DNA of 64,000 nt from Leptodactylus fallax (taxonomy: Eukaryota > Chordata > Amphibia > Anura > Leptodactylidae): assembly GCA_947044405.1 (NCBI GenBank), contig CAMRHE010000508.1, positions 946,001-1,010,000 on the forward strand, written 5' to 3'. The translations under genes were made by a program, and so were the position numbers. Positions 1 to 10,910 of this stretch are shown piece by piece. Below the pieces are notes generated by a model. It did not search any database and was not told the origin of the DNA. It saw only the letters and a program-made list of their open reading frames with translations. The first letter of the stretch is position 1. Each line of letters begins with the position of its first letter.

Positions 1-443
1 AGAGATGAGTACAGGTAGTAGAAAGGAGTACAGGTACTAGACTTGAGTATAGGCACTTGACATGAATACTGGTACTAGACCTGGGTACTGGTATTAGACC
101 TTGGTAAATGTGCTAGAGATGAGTACAGGTACTAGAAAGGGGTACAAGTACTAAACAGGGGTACAGATACTAGACTTGAGTATAGGCACTTGACATGAAT
201 ACTGATGCTAGACCTGGGTACTGGTACTAGACCTTGGTAAAGGTGCTAGAGATGACTACAGGTACTAGAAATGGGTACAAGTACTAAACAAGGGTACATG
301 TACTAGACTTGAGTAAAGGTACTTGACATGAATACTGGTGCTAGACCTGGGTACTGGTACTAGACCTGGGTAAATGTGCTAGAGATGAGTACAGGTACTA
401 GAAATGGGTACAAGTACTAAACAGGACTACAGGTACTAGACCT
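1..443. repeat. Minisatellite, about 133-bp unit built from 19-20-bp subunits
   Basis: The motif agagatgagtacaggtacta recurs near 1, 115, 248 and 381, so the larger period is about 133 bp (the first copy is shorter). Within each unit a shorter degenerate motif around ggtactggtactagacct repeats. The array is cut by the left window edge, so its full length is unknown. No coding potential is seen. Confidence 0.9.
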
Positions 444-545
444 TAGTGACAGTATCAGCTATTGCATATTTTTAATCCACCTTAATGACTATCTTACAGA
501 GATAAAAAAAAAAAACAAAAAAACAATGGAGTGTCACTTTAATGA
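444..545. other. Spacer with A-rich stretch
   Basis: Short unique sequence with an A-rich run near 506-524 between the minisatellite and the broken 5' edge of the Tc1 remnant. The left terminal inverted repeat of the transposon is not visible here, so the element is truncated on this side. Confidence 0.5.
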
Positions 546-1234
546 CTCAGATCCTGCAGTGCCAGACGTGTCCCCCTGCTTAAGCCAGTACATATCCGGG
601 CCCATGTGAAGTTTGCTAGAGAGCATTTGGATGTTCCAGAAGAGTATTGGGAGAATGTCATATGGTCAGATGAAACTAAAATAGAACTGTTTGGTAGAAA
701 CACAACTCACCGTGTTTGGAGGAGAGTGAATGCTGAGTTGTATCCAAAAAACACCATACCTACTGTGAAGCATGGGGGTGGCAACATCATGTATGGGGCT
801 GTTTCTCTGCAAAGGGACCAGGACGACTGATCCGTGTACATGAAAGACTGAATGGGGCCATGTATGGGGAGATTGTGAGTGCAAACCTCCTTCCATCAGC
901 AAGGGCATTGAAGATGAAACGTGGCTGTGTCTTTCAGCATGACAATGATCCCAAGCACACCGCCAGGGCAACAAAGGAGCGGCTTCGTAAGAAGCATTTC
1001 AAGGTCCTGGAGTGGCCTAGCCAGTCTCCAGATCTCAACCCCATAGAAAACCTTTGGAGGGCGTTGAAAGTCCATGTTGTCCAGCGACAACCCCAAAACA
1101 TCCCTGCTCTAGAGGAGATCTGCATGGAGGAATGGGCCAACATACCAGCAACAGTGTGTGCCAACCTTGTGAAGACTTACAGAAAACGTTTGACCTCTGT
1201 CATTGCCAACAAAGGATATATAACAAAGTATTGA
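546..1234 (+). pseudogene. Tc1 transposase, DD34E catalytic part, frameshifted
   Basis: Cut-and-paste DNA transposase of the Tc1/mariner superfamily. In-frame homology begins near 546 just after a stop codon, so the helix-turn-helix N-terminus is missing. The first frame (to about 790) carries WSDETKIELFG with the first catalytic Asp at 669-671 and [10 protein letters not shown] one-base deletion after the codon for the final Met shifts the frame. The second frame runs to the stop at 1232-1234 and carries [11 protein letters not shown] (Asp codon 941-943) and [11 protein letters not shown] (Glu codon 1046-1048). These two residues are separated by 34 residues, the DD34E spacing. The C-terminus [15 protein letters not shown] is intact. 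All three catalytic residues survive, but truncation and frameshift make the copy dead. Confidence 0.93.
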
Positions 1235-1450
1235 GATGAACTTTTGTTAATGACCAAATACTTCTTTTCAACCATAATTTGCAAATAAATTCTTTATAAA
1301 TCAGACAATGTGATTTTCTGGATTTGTTTTCTCATTTTGTCTCTCATAGTTGAGGTCTACCTATGATGTCAATTACAGGCCGGCCTCATCTTTTTAAGTG
1401 GGAGAACTTGCACAATTGGTGGCTGACTAAATACTTTTTTCCCCACTGTA
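546..1450 (+). mobile_element. 5'-truncated Tc1/mariner element with intact right end
   Basis: A Tc1-type transposon lacking its left end and the DNA-binding N-terminus of its transposase. The right terminal region, about 1310-1448, has the A/T-rich tail and ends in ttttttccccactg followed by TA at 1449-1450, the target dinucleotide expected for Tc1/mariner. The family resemblance of the right end to common fish and frog Tc1 elements is from memory. A single frameshift breaks the transposase. Confidence 0.9.
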
Positions 1451-2500
1451 TGTACTGGATAAACTAGGGTCATTTTTAGACATAAGCCAAGAATCAATCA
1501 TCTTCTTTCAGAGACTTCAACTCATTAGACACTAAAAAATTCTGACCTTGTCAAAGTTGCTTTTGTCAAGTGACAGGTTCTATGACCTATTCATCTACCG
1601 TAAAGTGTCTTCTAGCTCACTTGGTGTGTCCACTATGTAAACTTTTGGATTATTTTTGGCACTCATTAACGATAAAATGTGAGACTTGTGAATCAGCCCA
1701 GAATCCACTGATCCCTTAACTTCACTGAATCTAACGTTTTATTCCTGGGGCCAAGTGGAAAGGTCCAACATTATTCTACCCTGAAGATCCCTGGCATGAT
1801 GACATCAACCAAAGTACAGATGGTGATCTCTCCCACCACCACTTCCTGGAACACGAGGAGCGAGTTGGTTTGTGACCCCTTCCTAGAAGTGGAGGCCCAC
1901 TCATACGACTCTTCTTCACCTGGTACCTTTACATACAATGACTTTATGGACTTGGTCTAACTCTTTGATTCTATATACTATAAAATCCCTTGGCATACTG
2001 TCTATTCTTCTATAAATCACCCAATCTGAAGAGGACAAAATCTCTGGAGATTATCCATCCAGGACAATTGTGTCCCTGACTTTTAGACCCTGTGCGTACG
2101 TGGCCGGTCGTGCTCAGTTGTTAATGAGGTAATTATATCACTGATGTGGGAGTCATTTTATGATATTTTTCTGCTTTTGGCCCCACTTAGCGGTAAGTGC
2201 ATCATTAAAAAATTAGGACTTTTGGAGATATTAATTTGTCAAGTGCTTTCTTACTTTGGGCTATTTTTCGTCCATATTATTTCCCAAACAAACAGAAATG
2301 ACTCAACCCAATCTGGACATAATTTTAGGAAATGTTTATTGGGCAAGTTACAAAATACGGAATTGTGTGATAAGAAGAGCAGGAAGATCCGGATTTCTTA
2401 CAATTTGTAAGAAAAATGTAAAAGAATCAATGCATTAAAGAAAATATACAAATAAAAGCTTGTCAGTGTTAATTTTTGAAAATGTAGTATCAAACCAGAC
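1451..2500. other. Unique noncoding sequence, no gene seen
   Basis: About 1 kb of AT-rich sequence between the Tc1 right end and the 32-bp array. Two overlapping open frames of 60-88 codons near 2144-2438 have no recognisable domain and look like chance. Nothing else can be supported. Confidence 0.5.
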
Positions 2501-3478
2501 ATTGCTCCAAAGAGGAAAGAAGCAATGCCCTCATTGCTCCAAGGAGGTAAGAAGCAACGCCGTCATTGCTCCAAAGAGGTAAGCAGCAACACCCTCAATG
2601 CTCCAAGGAGGTAAGAAGCAACACCGTCATTGCTCCAAAGAGGTAAGCAGCAACGCCCTCATTGCTCCAAGGAGGTAAGTAGCAACACCGTCATTGCTTC
2701 AAGGAGGTAAGAAGCAACGGCGTCATTGCTCCAAAGAGGTAAGCAGCAACGCCCTCAATGCTCCAAGGAGGTAAGAAGCAATGCCGTCATTGCTCCAAAG
2801 AGGAAAGAAGCAACGCCCTCATTGCTCCAAAGAGGTAAGAAGCAACGCCCTCATTGCTCCAAGGAGGTAAGAAGCAATGCCCTCATTGCTCCAAAGAGGT
2901 AAGAAGCAACGCCCTCATTGCTCCAAGGAGGTAAGAAGCAACGCCGTCATTGCTCCAAAGAGGTAAGCAGCAACACCCTCAATGCTCCAAGGAGGTAAGA
3001 AGCAACACCGTCATTGCTCCAAAGAGGTAAGCAGCAACGCCCTCATTGCTCCAAGGAGGTAAGTAGCAACACTGTCATTGCTCCAAGGAGGTAAGAAGCA
3101 ATGGCGTCATTACTCCAAAGAGGTAAGCAGCAACGCCCTCAATGCTCCAAGGAGGTAAGAAGCAATGCCGTCATTGCTCCAAAGAGGTAAGAAGCAACGG
3201 CGTCATTGCTCCAAAGAGGTAAGAAGCAACGGCGTCATTGCTCCAAAGAGGTAAGCAGCAACACCCTCAATGCTCCAAAGAGATAAGAAGCAACGCCCTC
3301 ATTGCTCCAAAGAAGTAAGAAGAAACGCTGTCATTGCTCCAAGGAGGTAAGAAGCAACGGCATCATTGCTCCAAAGAGGTAAGCAGCAACACTCTTAATG
3401 CTCCAAAGAGATAAGAAGCAACGACCTCATTGCTCCAAAGAGGTAAGCAGCAATGTCCTCATTGCTCGAAAAAGCAAC
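2501..3478 (+). repeat. Minisatellite, 32-bp unit, about 30 copies
   Basis: Tandem repeat with a 32-bp period; each unit contains attgctccaaagaggtaaga followed by a variable agcaacgccctc-type segment. Two unit variants (aagaggtaag and aaggaggtaag) alternate irregularly, and a block near 2560-2800 is closely repeated near 2950-3180, suggesting higher-order duplication. Almost every unit contains GAGGTAAG, which matches the vertebrate 5' splice-site consensus on the plus strand. Confidence 0.95.
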
Positions 3479-4900
3479 TAATTAACAGTCTTTGATCACT
3501 TCAATTAGATTCAGGAAGAGTCTCTTTGCCACCCTTCAGAGCAGTTGTACACCAGGTGCCCTTGCCCCTGTACACCAGATGCCCTTGTCCTTACAGCTGA
3601 CTGCTTCCCTGCACACTACCTATCTGCACTCTGCTCCCCATCAGGAAAAGTTCTGCTCTCATGTGCTTTGTGCAGAGGAATTCTACACACCCACTTTCTG
3701 TCCATGCCGAATCTCCTTCCCCAGCCATCCTGACATAGGATCTAGCACCTTCAAAAATAAGATGCTGGAATGGTATTTCTGCATGTTACACCTTCTCCTA
3801 ACAGTTTAGGACAGTCTATTGGCTGCCATCTTAGCAACCTGGATTTACGTCATACTAAATGTGGAGGACAACTTGCCAAATTTCCACCACTGTGATCGTC
3901 TTGCCTAAAAATAGTTGTCTATGTCTATGTTGTCCAAGGTCTTAATCTTCATCTCTTCTGAGTGGGACAGGAGACACTTTCTTTCTCTCTCATGGCCCTG
4001 GCTCTTCTTGGGGTGTTATCCACCAGTCATCACCCACAAGTGTTACCTCTGCTGTAGGAGGGCTAGCCGTAGGGGATTTTGGTGCCAGACTCACAACTTT
4101 TTGCAGACAGGTTCCCGGTTTTCACACTAAAACTGGTACATGAGGATTTGGCTGTTGTATAACTTCAGAGAGGTGGCTCCCGCCACTGCTGTATTTTTTG
4201 GCCCTCTTGACACCTATAATGGAGGACCCAGGAAAGACAGCAGAAGTAGTTTTGATGACTAGGTTCGATGATGCTGTCTAGACCCGACCATGCTTATGTG
4301 GGGACACAGGAGTGTGAGACACCGCATCACCCACAGAGGTGGAGTTTGGTGATTCTGACATTTGTGTGGGAATGCAAGGCACCATGGCCACATCATCCAC
4401 AGGGGTGAGAAGATAGTGAGCGGGAAACCCCAGGAAACATCATGGCCACCTGCTAAATGGCCATCAATGTAATACCTGAACATCTAGTGTCCACCAGCGT
4501 TAGCTCATAGAGTAATGTGCGGGCACTAGTGGAGGACTCCTCTTTTTGACATTCTACCTAAAAAATGGCCTGAAGGAATGTGTTAAGTGTTTTGCAAAAA
4601 CCCCACCGGCAAGCACAAAATATTAGCGCCACTTTTTTCAGTGTCACATGGAGTCAGGTATGTGTCAAGCATTTTTATCATAAATAGCTGTCCAAGTGTT
4701 TACACTTTTAACCACCTCGATACAATTGAGGGCGTTTAGACTTCAGTAATGTAAGTGGATGGATAATGTCAGCTCAAACTAAAAAAAGACAAAAACTTTA
4801 GGGCGTTCACACTTATGCAACTGACATAGTGGACGTATTTTCTGCATTAAAGGGCACTGCAACCACAGACATATTGGAAGGAGAGGAGCGAGAGCACCAA
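3479..4900. other. Unique noncoding sequence, no gene seen
   Basis: Mixed-composition sequence. The open frames at 3492-3809 and 3915-4130 (71-105 codons) lack recognisable motifs and have no splice context I can defend. Confidence 0.5.
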
Positions 4901-5514
4901 GTGCATGCATAAACAGGAGAGGCGCTCTAACCACTTGCCGACCACCCATTGACTTTATATGTCCAGGCAGTCGTAAGTTATCTTTGCAGGGACATACCTG
5001 TACAACCTGTCAGGATCCTGACGGTTGGCAGCTACAGGAGCGGTGAGCCAGCTGTCAGTGACAGTCAGACCCCCTAGAGAGAGGACAGGGACAGCCAATT
5101 ACCATCCCTGACTGCCCGACCACTTTATACAGCTATGGAACCCGCCATGATGCAACTTTCCTCCCAACCCAATGGTCATGGGATCTCTTGGCGGAGGGGG
5201 AGCTGCCGGAGTTGCTGGATCCTACATAAAATTTGGTGTCACCTACATAAAAATTTAGGTAATGGAGAGGGAAATCTATTTTTTTAAAATTTTGTAGCAA
5301 TTTCTACTATGAAAATTTTTTAAAAATAAGCGTTGTCCAACCATCCATTTTTTTTTTTTTTTTATATTTTCACTAATATTTATAAAAATGACTTAAAAAT
5401 AAGGCTGAAAAAAATGCAAAAAAAAATTAAACCCAAAAAAAAAAAAAAAAAAAAAGTTACAGCCTTCAAAACTGCTTGTACCAAAGAACACAAAAATGTG
5501 ACCCAGAGAGAGTG
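4901..5514. other. Possible dispersed repeat with oligo-T and oligo-A tracts
   Basis: A GC-richer segment (about 4920-5220, starting near accacttgccgacc) runs into AT-rich DNA with a run of 17 T at about 5349 and a run of about 21 A at about 5435. The composition change and the paired T/A tracts suggest a decayed dispersed repeat, but I cannot name the family. Confidence 0.3.
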
Positions 5515-5756
5515 ACTTGGCCAGGGGGCCCCCCCCCGGGGGCCCCCCCATCAGAATGGCTCTATTGTATTCCTACATAGACCTGGGTGATCAAATAAAC
5601 ATGCATTGTTCAGCCTGGGCTGTTGATCAGATATGGCTGATAACATTGTATCATTTCACTTGGTCACATCTCCATACAAAGAATCTGGACTTGAGTGCGT
5701 TAATCAATCAGACTTGCTGTCGCCAGTGACCTCATTCTGGGTGGTGTAATCAAGGG

Positions 5757-5764
5757 TATAAAAG
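5757..5764 (+). promoter_or_regulatory. TATA-box-like TATAAAAG
   Basis: Good match to the core TATA consensus, embedded in gggtataaaagatgagg. Its function depends on the surrounding block being an LTR or promoter, which is unproven. Confidence 0.35.
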
Positions 5765-6103
5765 ATGAGGTAAGAGGTCAGTGGGAGGAGATTGTGCTGA
5801 GACTACCACTGGGAGATTACTATGAAGATGCTACTATGAGGAGAGGCTGCTGTGATGAGTTGCTGAGATGCTGGAGTTAATGCCGCTGCCTCCACTGGTT
5901 ATTCACACATACCAGAGCATGTGTGAGTGTTGGACTACAGAACCACATCAAGGAGATGCGTGGTAAAGTAATTATTTCACCTTTATTCCCTTTTATTTTA
6001 TTGTACTGTATATTGTAACTAGTAACTGTTAATGCTTGTGTATATCTACATATCTGTTCTGAACTGCATGTGTTAGATGTTAATACCGACCCATTTAGGG
6101 GTT

Positions 6104-6109
6104 AATAAA
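6104..6109 (+). terminator. Candidate polyadenylation signal AATAAA
   Basis: AATAAA in gttaataaatatataaaa, followed within 40 bases by TTGTCTTGTATTTATCTTGT, a plausible U/GU-rich downstream element. It pairs with the TATA-like box at 5757. Confidence 0.35.
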
Positions 6110-6180
6110 TATATAAAATTTAGAAAGCTTGTCTTGTATTTATCTTGTGAACCCGACACTCACTGGCGGTGAGTGTGGTT

Positions 6181-6769
6181 TTTTTATGAAAGAAGTCTCA
6201 GGTGTGGGCCACAGCGGTGTTGGCGCACTGAGGATCTTTCACACTCTTATAGGCCAAAATACTCCATATCATAGCGGTATCATAATCTGGATAATCTCCT
6301 TGTGATCATGTGACTTGCTTAGAAAAATAATCAGAAGCCCCAGGAAAGAAGGAGGACTGTGTAAGTGGAAGTCTCTCTCTGATAGATGGTATCAATGGAT
6401 CCTCCCAAAATGTATGGTCTTTAGAGATAGACAGCAATGTATACTCAATGTTCTCCCTTATCGCCATCTTTCACGTTGGCTTTTCTTTGGCGGTTGGCTG
6501 CCTGCCTGTGTGCCACATGACTGACAGCTGATGATACACCAAGTACAAGCTACTTTCTTCCCACAATTACAGATCCTAACGTATCGCAGCTCATCCTGGC
6601 CTGGCATCAAAGAACATAAATCAGAAACATTCACACAGAGTGAAGAAGACGGTATGATGTACAGCAGCCCCACAGACTGGACTCATTACCTGCAAATCTC
6701 AGGATCACCAGCTGCTACAGGGAATTAAAGAAGCCTCTCGTCTGTAGTGTCAGGCTCCAGTCATAATAC
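6181..6769. other. Unique noncoding sequence, no gene seen
   Basis: Short open frames on both strands (65-71 codons, 6315-6728) show no recognisable motif. No repeat structure was seen. Confidence 0.45.
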
Positions 6770-7106
6770 GTCAAGAAATTGGTCAGGAATGGTCAGAGGA
6801 ACATCACAATGAGATCAAGCTGTTGACTTTGAGCGGAATTCTTCAGATCTCAATCTGTTTGATCACCTGTGGGACGTACTGGTAAACTTGGTCCATTCCA
6901 TGGAGGATCCAATCCAGGTCAAAAGTTTGCTGGTGATCATTTGGACACCTCTACATACTTGTCTAGTGCTTTGGAGGAGATATAGAATTTTTCTATAAGA
7001 CTACAAAATTTGGTGTAAATACTGAATTTCTCCCATTCTATGGAGGCAGGACAATTCTGTCCTGTACATACATTAAGCAGGTGGCAATAACGTGAGGTCT
7101 TCCAGC
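6770..7106 (+). mobile_element. 3' fragment of a Tc1-type element
   Basis: Decayed 3' transposase sequence. Around 6838-6880 the DNA still reads as SSDLNLFDHLWDVL, a degenerate version of the third catalytic motif ([14 protein letters not shown] in Tc1 relatives), with the key Glu position changed. The fragment ends near 7106 with aagcaggtggcaataacgt, resembling the terminal region of the same family, whose 5' part appears at 10356. Only the 3' third is present. Confidence 0.65.
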
Positions 7107-7149
7107 CTAAGAACTAGCAGAAGTCATATGGACTCAAAACAGATTAGAA

Positions 7150-7625
7150 AAGTTGGGCAATTGTACCCGTAGACTGGACTTAGACCAAAACAAGGGATTG
7201 CACAAAGTTCCTCCTACAGACTCCTTCCTCTAATTCTTGGTAACCTCCATCATGATTATTCATCATTCTATCATAGACTTTATAGAAATGTTTGACTGAC
7301 CCCTGGTCATCTGGCTGGTCCTTTGCCTTTAGAACAGCCCCAACCCTTCCCGATAAACTTGCAGTTTTTAGTAGAACTCGGCAGGGAGTCTGTTCCCGCC
7401 GCCATCTTGAAGAACTAAGCACAGATCTTCTGTGGAGGTAGGCTTGCGCCAATCCTTCTGTCTCTTCATGTCATCCCAGACAGATTGGATGATGTTGAGA
7501 TCAGGGTTCCTCCAATGGCCGCTCTCACACCAAATATTGATGGGATTTAAATTGCTCTTTCGTTCATTGACTTCATTTTTTGCAGCAATACGCCTGCCTA
7601 AAACTTTTGCACTATACCATACAAT
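7150..7625. mobile_element. Internally deleted Tc1-type element or MITE
   Basis: The segment resembles the terminal and near-terminal DNA of another Tc1-like family, fused with loss of the middle. The right end reads gcctaaaacttttgcac (about 7597-7613), a terminus I recognise from vertebrate Tc1 elements. The region near 7430-7510 (cttcatgtcatcccagacag) matches antisense transposase of the same family as I remember it. No intact frame remains. Confidence 0.55.
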
Positions 7626-7887
7626 GATAAAATAAACATTGTCATTTCATGGTTGTTGTGAATCACATCCACTGATGTCACTACGGAGAATTATTTTTTT
7701 CACTGGTCCAGATTCCAATGATAGCTAGTCATCTTACTCCCTGCCCCAACACATGCCAATTTTAGGCTTGGGGGTATCTGCTTTATGAAAATCAATCCTC
7801 AAAGCTTGTACTTAGTAGTTATATAGTGAAGTGCTGTTTACAACTGCGCAATGATCATTTTCTTAATGGGATTTTTTAGCTATTTGA
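7626..7887. other. Unique noncoding sequence
   Basis: Nothing recognisable between the Tc1 derivative and the following dispersed-repeat cluster. Confidence 0.4.
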
Positions 7888-8335
7888 CCTTGATAACCTA
7901 TCCTTAAGAGAGAGTGTCAATATCAGATCTGACACCTAAAACACCAACAATCAGCTGACCTAAGAGCCACCGGCACTATGCAGTGAATGGAGCCAGAAGC
8001 AGAAGGCTCTGTCCACTTTGCAGCTCAGCTCATATTCAAGTGATAGATCTATAATATCAAATCCAATACCCAGCACCCCCACTAATGAGCTGGTCTTCGG
8101 GCTACTGGCACTATGCAGTGAATGAAGCCAGAAGCAGAAGGCTCCATCCACTTTGCAGTGGCTGCTCCAGTTTACTGCAGCTCAGTTACCATTCAAGTGA
8201 TAGATCAATAAAATCAAATCCAACTCCCAGCACCCCCATTGATCAGCTGGTCATCGAGCCAGTGGCACTATACAGTGGATGGAGCCAGATGGAAATGTCC
8301 GCTCCTGAGTGCTGTAGCTCAGCTCTCATTTGAGT
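7888..8335. repeat. Partly tandem copies of a dispersed repeat, about 136-157-bp spacing
   Basis: The motif ggcactatgcagtgaatg recurs with changes near 7972, 8108 and 8264, each time followed by ggagccag or similar, and preceded by cccagcacccccactgat-like sequence. The block begins with gataacctatccttaagaga, related to the palindromic end of the repeat at 62130-62410. This looks like one dispersed-repeat family with local duplication. Confidence 0.65.
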
Positions 8336-8864
8336 GAAGCTGCGGTAACCCAGCACTGCCAGTACACAGTAGTTGTAGCTGTCTACTTCTTGCTCCATCT
8401 ACTATATAGTTCCGACTTTGGCAGTGCCTTGAAGCAGCTGATTGAGGAGTGTGCTGGCAATTTTTTACTGTCTATTCTAATGTATTGGATTTTGCCAACC
8501 TGTATACCATACATGAATGGAAACCGGCCCAAGCTATGTAGTGCTGGTGAGATGTAGCAGCGCTGTAGTTTATTATGATTGTGAATCATGATGGGCGACC
8601 CTCGCGAGATTGGGCTTGTGAATACTCATAAGGTTCACCCACAGGTTTAAGTTTGGACCAAACTTGTTCAGTCTGAACTAGAAGTGCGATCATTATTTTC
8701 TTCAGACCTCAGAGTATAATAAAGACTACGCAGAGGTTCGGAGAAATAATAAATAGCTTATATGTTTCCTCAGCTCTCTGAGGCTTCCCCCGCCATCTTC
8801 AGTCTTTGCTTCTGGAATTTTGTGGCCTCTTACAAGTTGCGTCAAAACTTTTTGAATTTTTTTT
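8336..8864. other. Unique noncoding sequence, no gene seen
   Basis: Short open frames at 8330-8589 on both strands have no domain features. No repeat seen. Confidence 0.4.
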
Positions 8865-8940
8865 TATCATTCAGCACAAATTCTACATCCAAGTGTTCCT
8901 GGGTGCAGGAAAAGTGATACATAATTTGTGCTGAATGATA
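8865..8940. repeat. Perfect 18-bp hairpin
   Basis: The left arm tatcattcagcacaaatt (8865-8882) is the exact reverse complement of aatttgtgctgaatgata (8923-8940), with a 40-nt loop. It could be a miniature foldback element or a structured RNA; no terminal duplications were identified. Confidence 0.9.
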
Positions 8941-9347
8941 ATGGGATTTACAAACCATATTAGTTTAGAGCTAGTTGGATGAATTGTTAAAATCCATGAC
9001 GTCTGACACTTCTTTTCCCGACATCTGTCATTTGGGTCCAGTATGCCGGCCCCTTACACATGACATTGCCGGTCAATCTGTGGAAAGGTCTTGGCACAGA
9101 AATATTAAATGGTTTATCCAGGGAATGTGTAAAAGCTTACTTCCTCCTAGGTTCTTTACATGCTGGACCTCAGGTTTCCATGGCTGGCTATGACTCTGGG
9201 TCACATTATTGGAACCAGTCCCCGAACCCTGAGTCGCTCCGTCTCCTCTCACCTCACCCTTGTTCACTACTATTTACTTGTACTATGGGATTAGCTTTAC
9301 TATTATTATGATCTAGCCTGCCAGTCCCTTTACTACAGGTACTAAAG
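8941..9347. other. Unique noncoding sequence
   Basis: No gene or repeat recognised. Overlapping open frames at 8975-9311 show no conserved motif. Confidence 0.4.
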
Positions 9348-9602
9348 GCTAAGTTCACACTAGCCTTGGCTCTCCATATGGGGATTCCGTTCCCCTTTCT
9401 GCTTGAAAAATGCGAAGAGAAAAGCGCTGCTTGCTCTCCACATTTTTCGCCCTTTTGGGCGTAAACCGGGTGGACTCCATTATAGTCTTTGGGGTCCGTG
9501 GGTTTCCATGGGTAACCGTTTTTTTAAGCGGATTAGGTTTCCAAAAGCGCCCCCCCCCCCTCCCGAACAGAAACCCGAATGCAGGTGTGAACCTAGCGTA
9601 AG
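9348..9602. mobile_element. MITE-like element with TIR around ctaagttcacact
   Basis: The left end ggctaagttcacact and the right end ggtgtgaacctagcg are imperfect inverted repeats flanking about 255 bp of noncoding sequence. A related pair of ends flanks 58011-58187. I recall such ends as widespread in frog genomes and possibly hAT-related, but the target duplication is not clear here. Confidence 0.6.
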
Positions 9603-10355
9603 GGTCCTTACTCAAAGTGTCATCCAACTGCATTCCGTGACAAACTCGCCCCCAACTCGGACACACACTCAGTTGTGTGCATAGACCCAAACAGTGAACA
9701 CAGGAGAGTAGAGAGGACATTGAATGATTCGGTGCTAGGTGCTGGTTCCAATCACATGATCGAGGGCCGGAGTCCTAGGTTCAGCACATAAAGAACTTGG
9801 AAGTATTTACAAATTCCCTGGAGAATCCCTTTAAGGTCTTTTTTTTTTGTATGCTAAAATCACCTGTCACTGTATAGAAGCCTCCATATAACCCACTGTG
9901 ATACTACCGCAGATCGAGCTCTGCTACATCTGTCTAATGATATCCTTTAGACCCTTCGCACCTCTTCCCAGGATGTTAGGAATCCTCATTACAATCCATT
10001 CATCATGTAGTATGTTCTTTTGATGCCGTATGTTCAATTCATCTCCAGAGAAGAGGTTACTCGTCCCTATTATTAGCCAAAAAAAAAAAAACCCTTCCCT
10101 AATCTGTACCATTTGTAGAACAGATACATTTCCACCCAAATATAAAGCAAGAATTGACCCTGCATTTGATTTCAATTCTCTTTTTTCCCCCTTTTACTGC
10201 CCATCAAAATGTGCTTTTTATGAAATCTCGAAGAAGAAAAAAAAGTAAGAAGAAACTGTCTTCTTAAGCTAAAGCAGACCTGGCCAAGGAGCTATAACTG
10301 CTATATATAACTTATATGAAGAGCTGGTGTGCAGGACGGCTATGGCGGATGTTCT
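9603..10355. other. Unique noncoding sequence
   Basis: Includes an oligo-T tract at about 9839 and an oligo-A tract at about 10080. No gene can be supported. Confidence 0.4.
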
Positions 10356-10910
10356 CTACACGGGGTGACAAACATTATAACCAGACACCGATACACCGGC
10401 CAACCACTGACAGGTGAATGACATTATCTGGTGACAGAGACGCCTGTCATGGGGAGCGAAGTATATTAGTCAGGAAGTGAGTAAGAAAACTGTGTAGGAA
10501 GAAGGAGAAAGCGCCAGTGTGTGATGCCTAGATCACATGGGTCACAGCATCTCCAAAATGGCAGGTCTTGTCTGGTGGTTCAGATATATAGTGGTTAGTA
10601 CCTAGCAAAATGGTGTAAGGAAGGACGGCTGGTGAACAGATGACAAAGTCATGGTCACCAACGTGTAGGTAGTGAAGGCTAGCCCATGTGGTCCCATATC
10701 ACAAAAGTAGTGCAAAATGGTGAAAAGTACACATGGGGCATTGTAGTGTGTGTAAAGTCACAGACCCATCAGAGTGCCCATGGCGACCCCTGTACAATGG
10801 GCACATGAGCGTCAGAACTGGACCATAGAGCAATGGAAGAAGATACATTGTGTGATGAATGAGGTTTCACATCATGTGGATGGTCGGGTGGTTGACTTAT
10901 CTGGGGGCCC
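10356..10910 (+). mobile_element. 5' fragment of a Tc1-type element
   Basis: The terminal region starts near 10356 (gacaaacattataaccag) and continues into decayed N-terminal transposase sequence. Recognisable segments include gggtcacagcatctccaaaa, gtggttagtacctagcaaaa and gaactggaccatagagcaat, matching from memory a Tc1 family widespread in fish and frogs. Several stops and frameshifts are present. The 3' half is absent; a separate 3' fragment of the same family lies at 6770-7106. Confidence 0.75.

Larger units (their letters stand above)
5515..6180 (+). other. LTR-like or promoter-like block (TATA box to poly(A) signal)
   Basis: TATAAAAG at 5757-5764 is followed about 345 bp later by AATAAA at 6104-6109 and a T-rich stretch. 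No recognisable open frame lies between. The arrangement could be a solitary LTR with a long R region, or the promoter, exon and terminator of a small noncoding transcript. Clear TG...CA ends with a target duplication were not found, so the LTR reading is tentative. Confidence 0.3.

Noticed and set aside
2501..3478. CRISPR-like regular repeat
   Set aside because: Units are head to tail without unique spacers, and the DNA is vertebrate; it is a minisatellite.
3492..3809. 105-codon plus-strand frame
   Set aside because: No motif, no homologue recognised, and no regulatory context.
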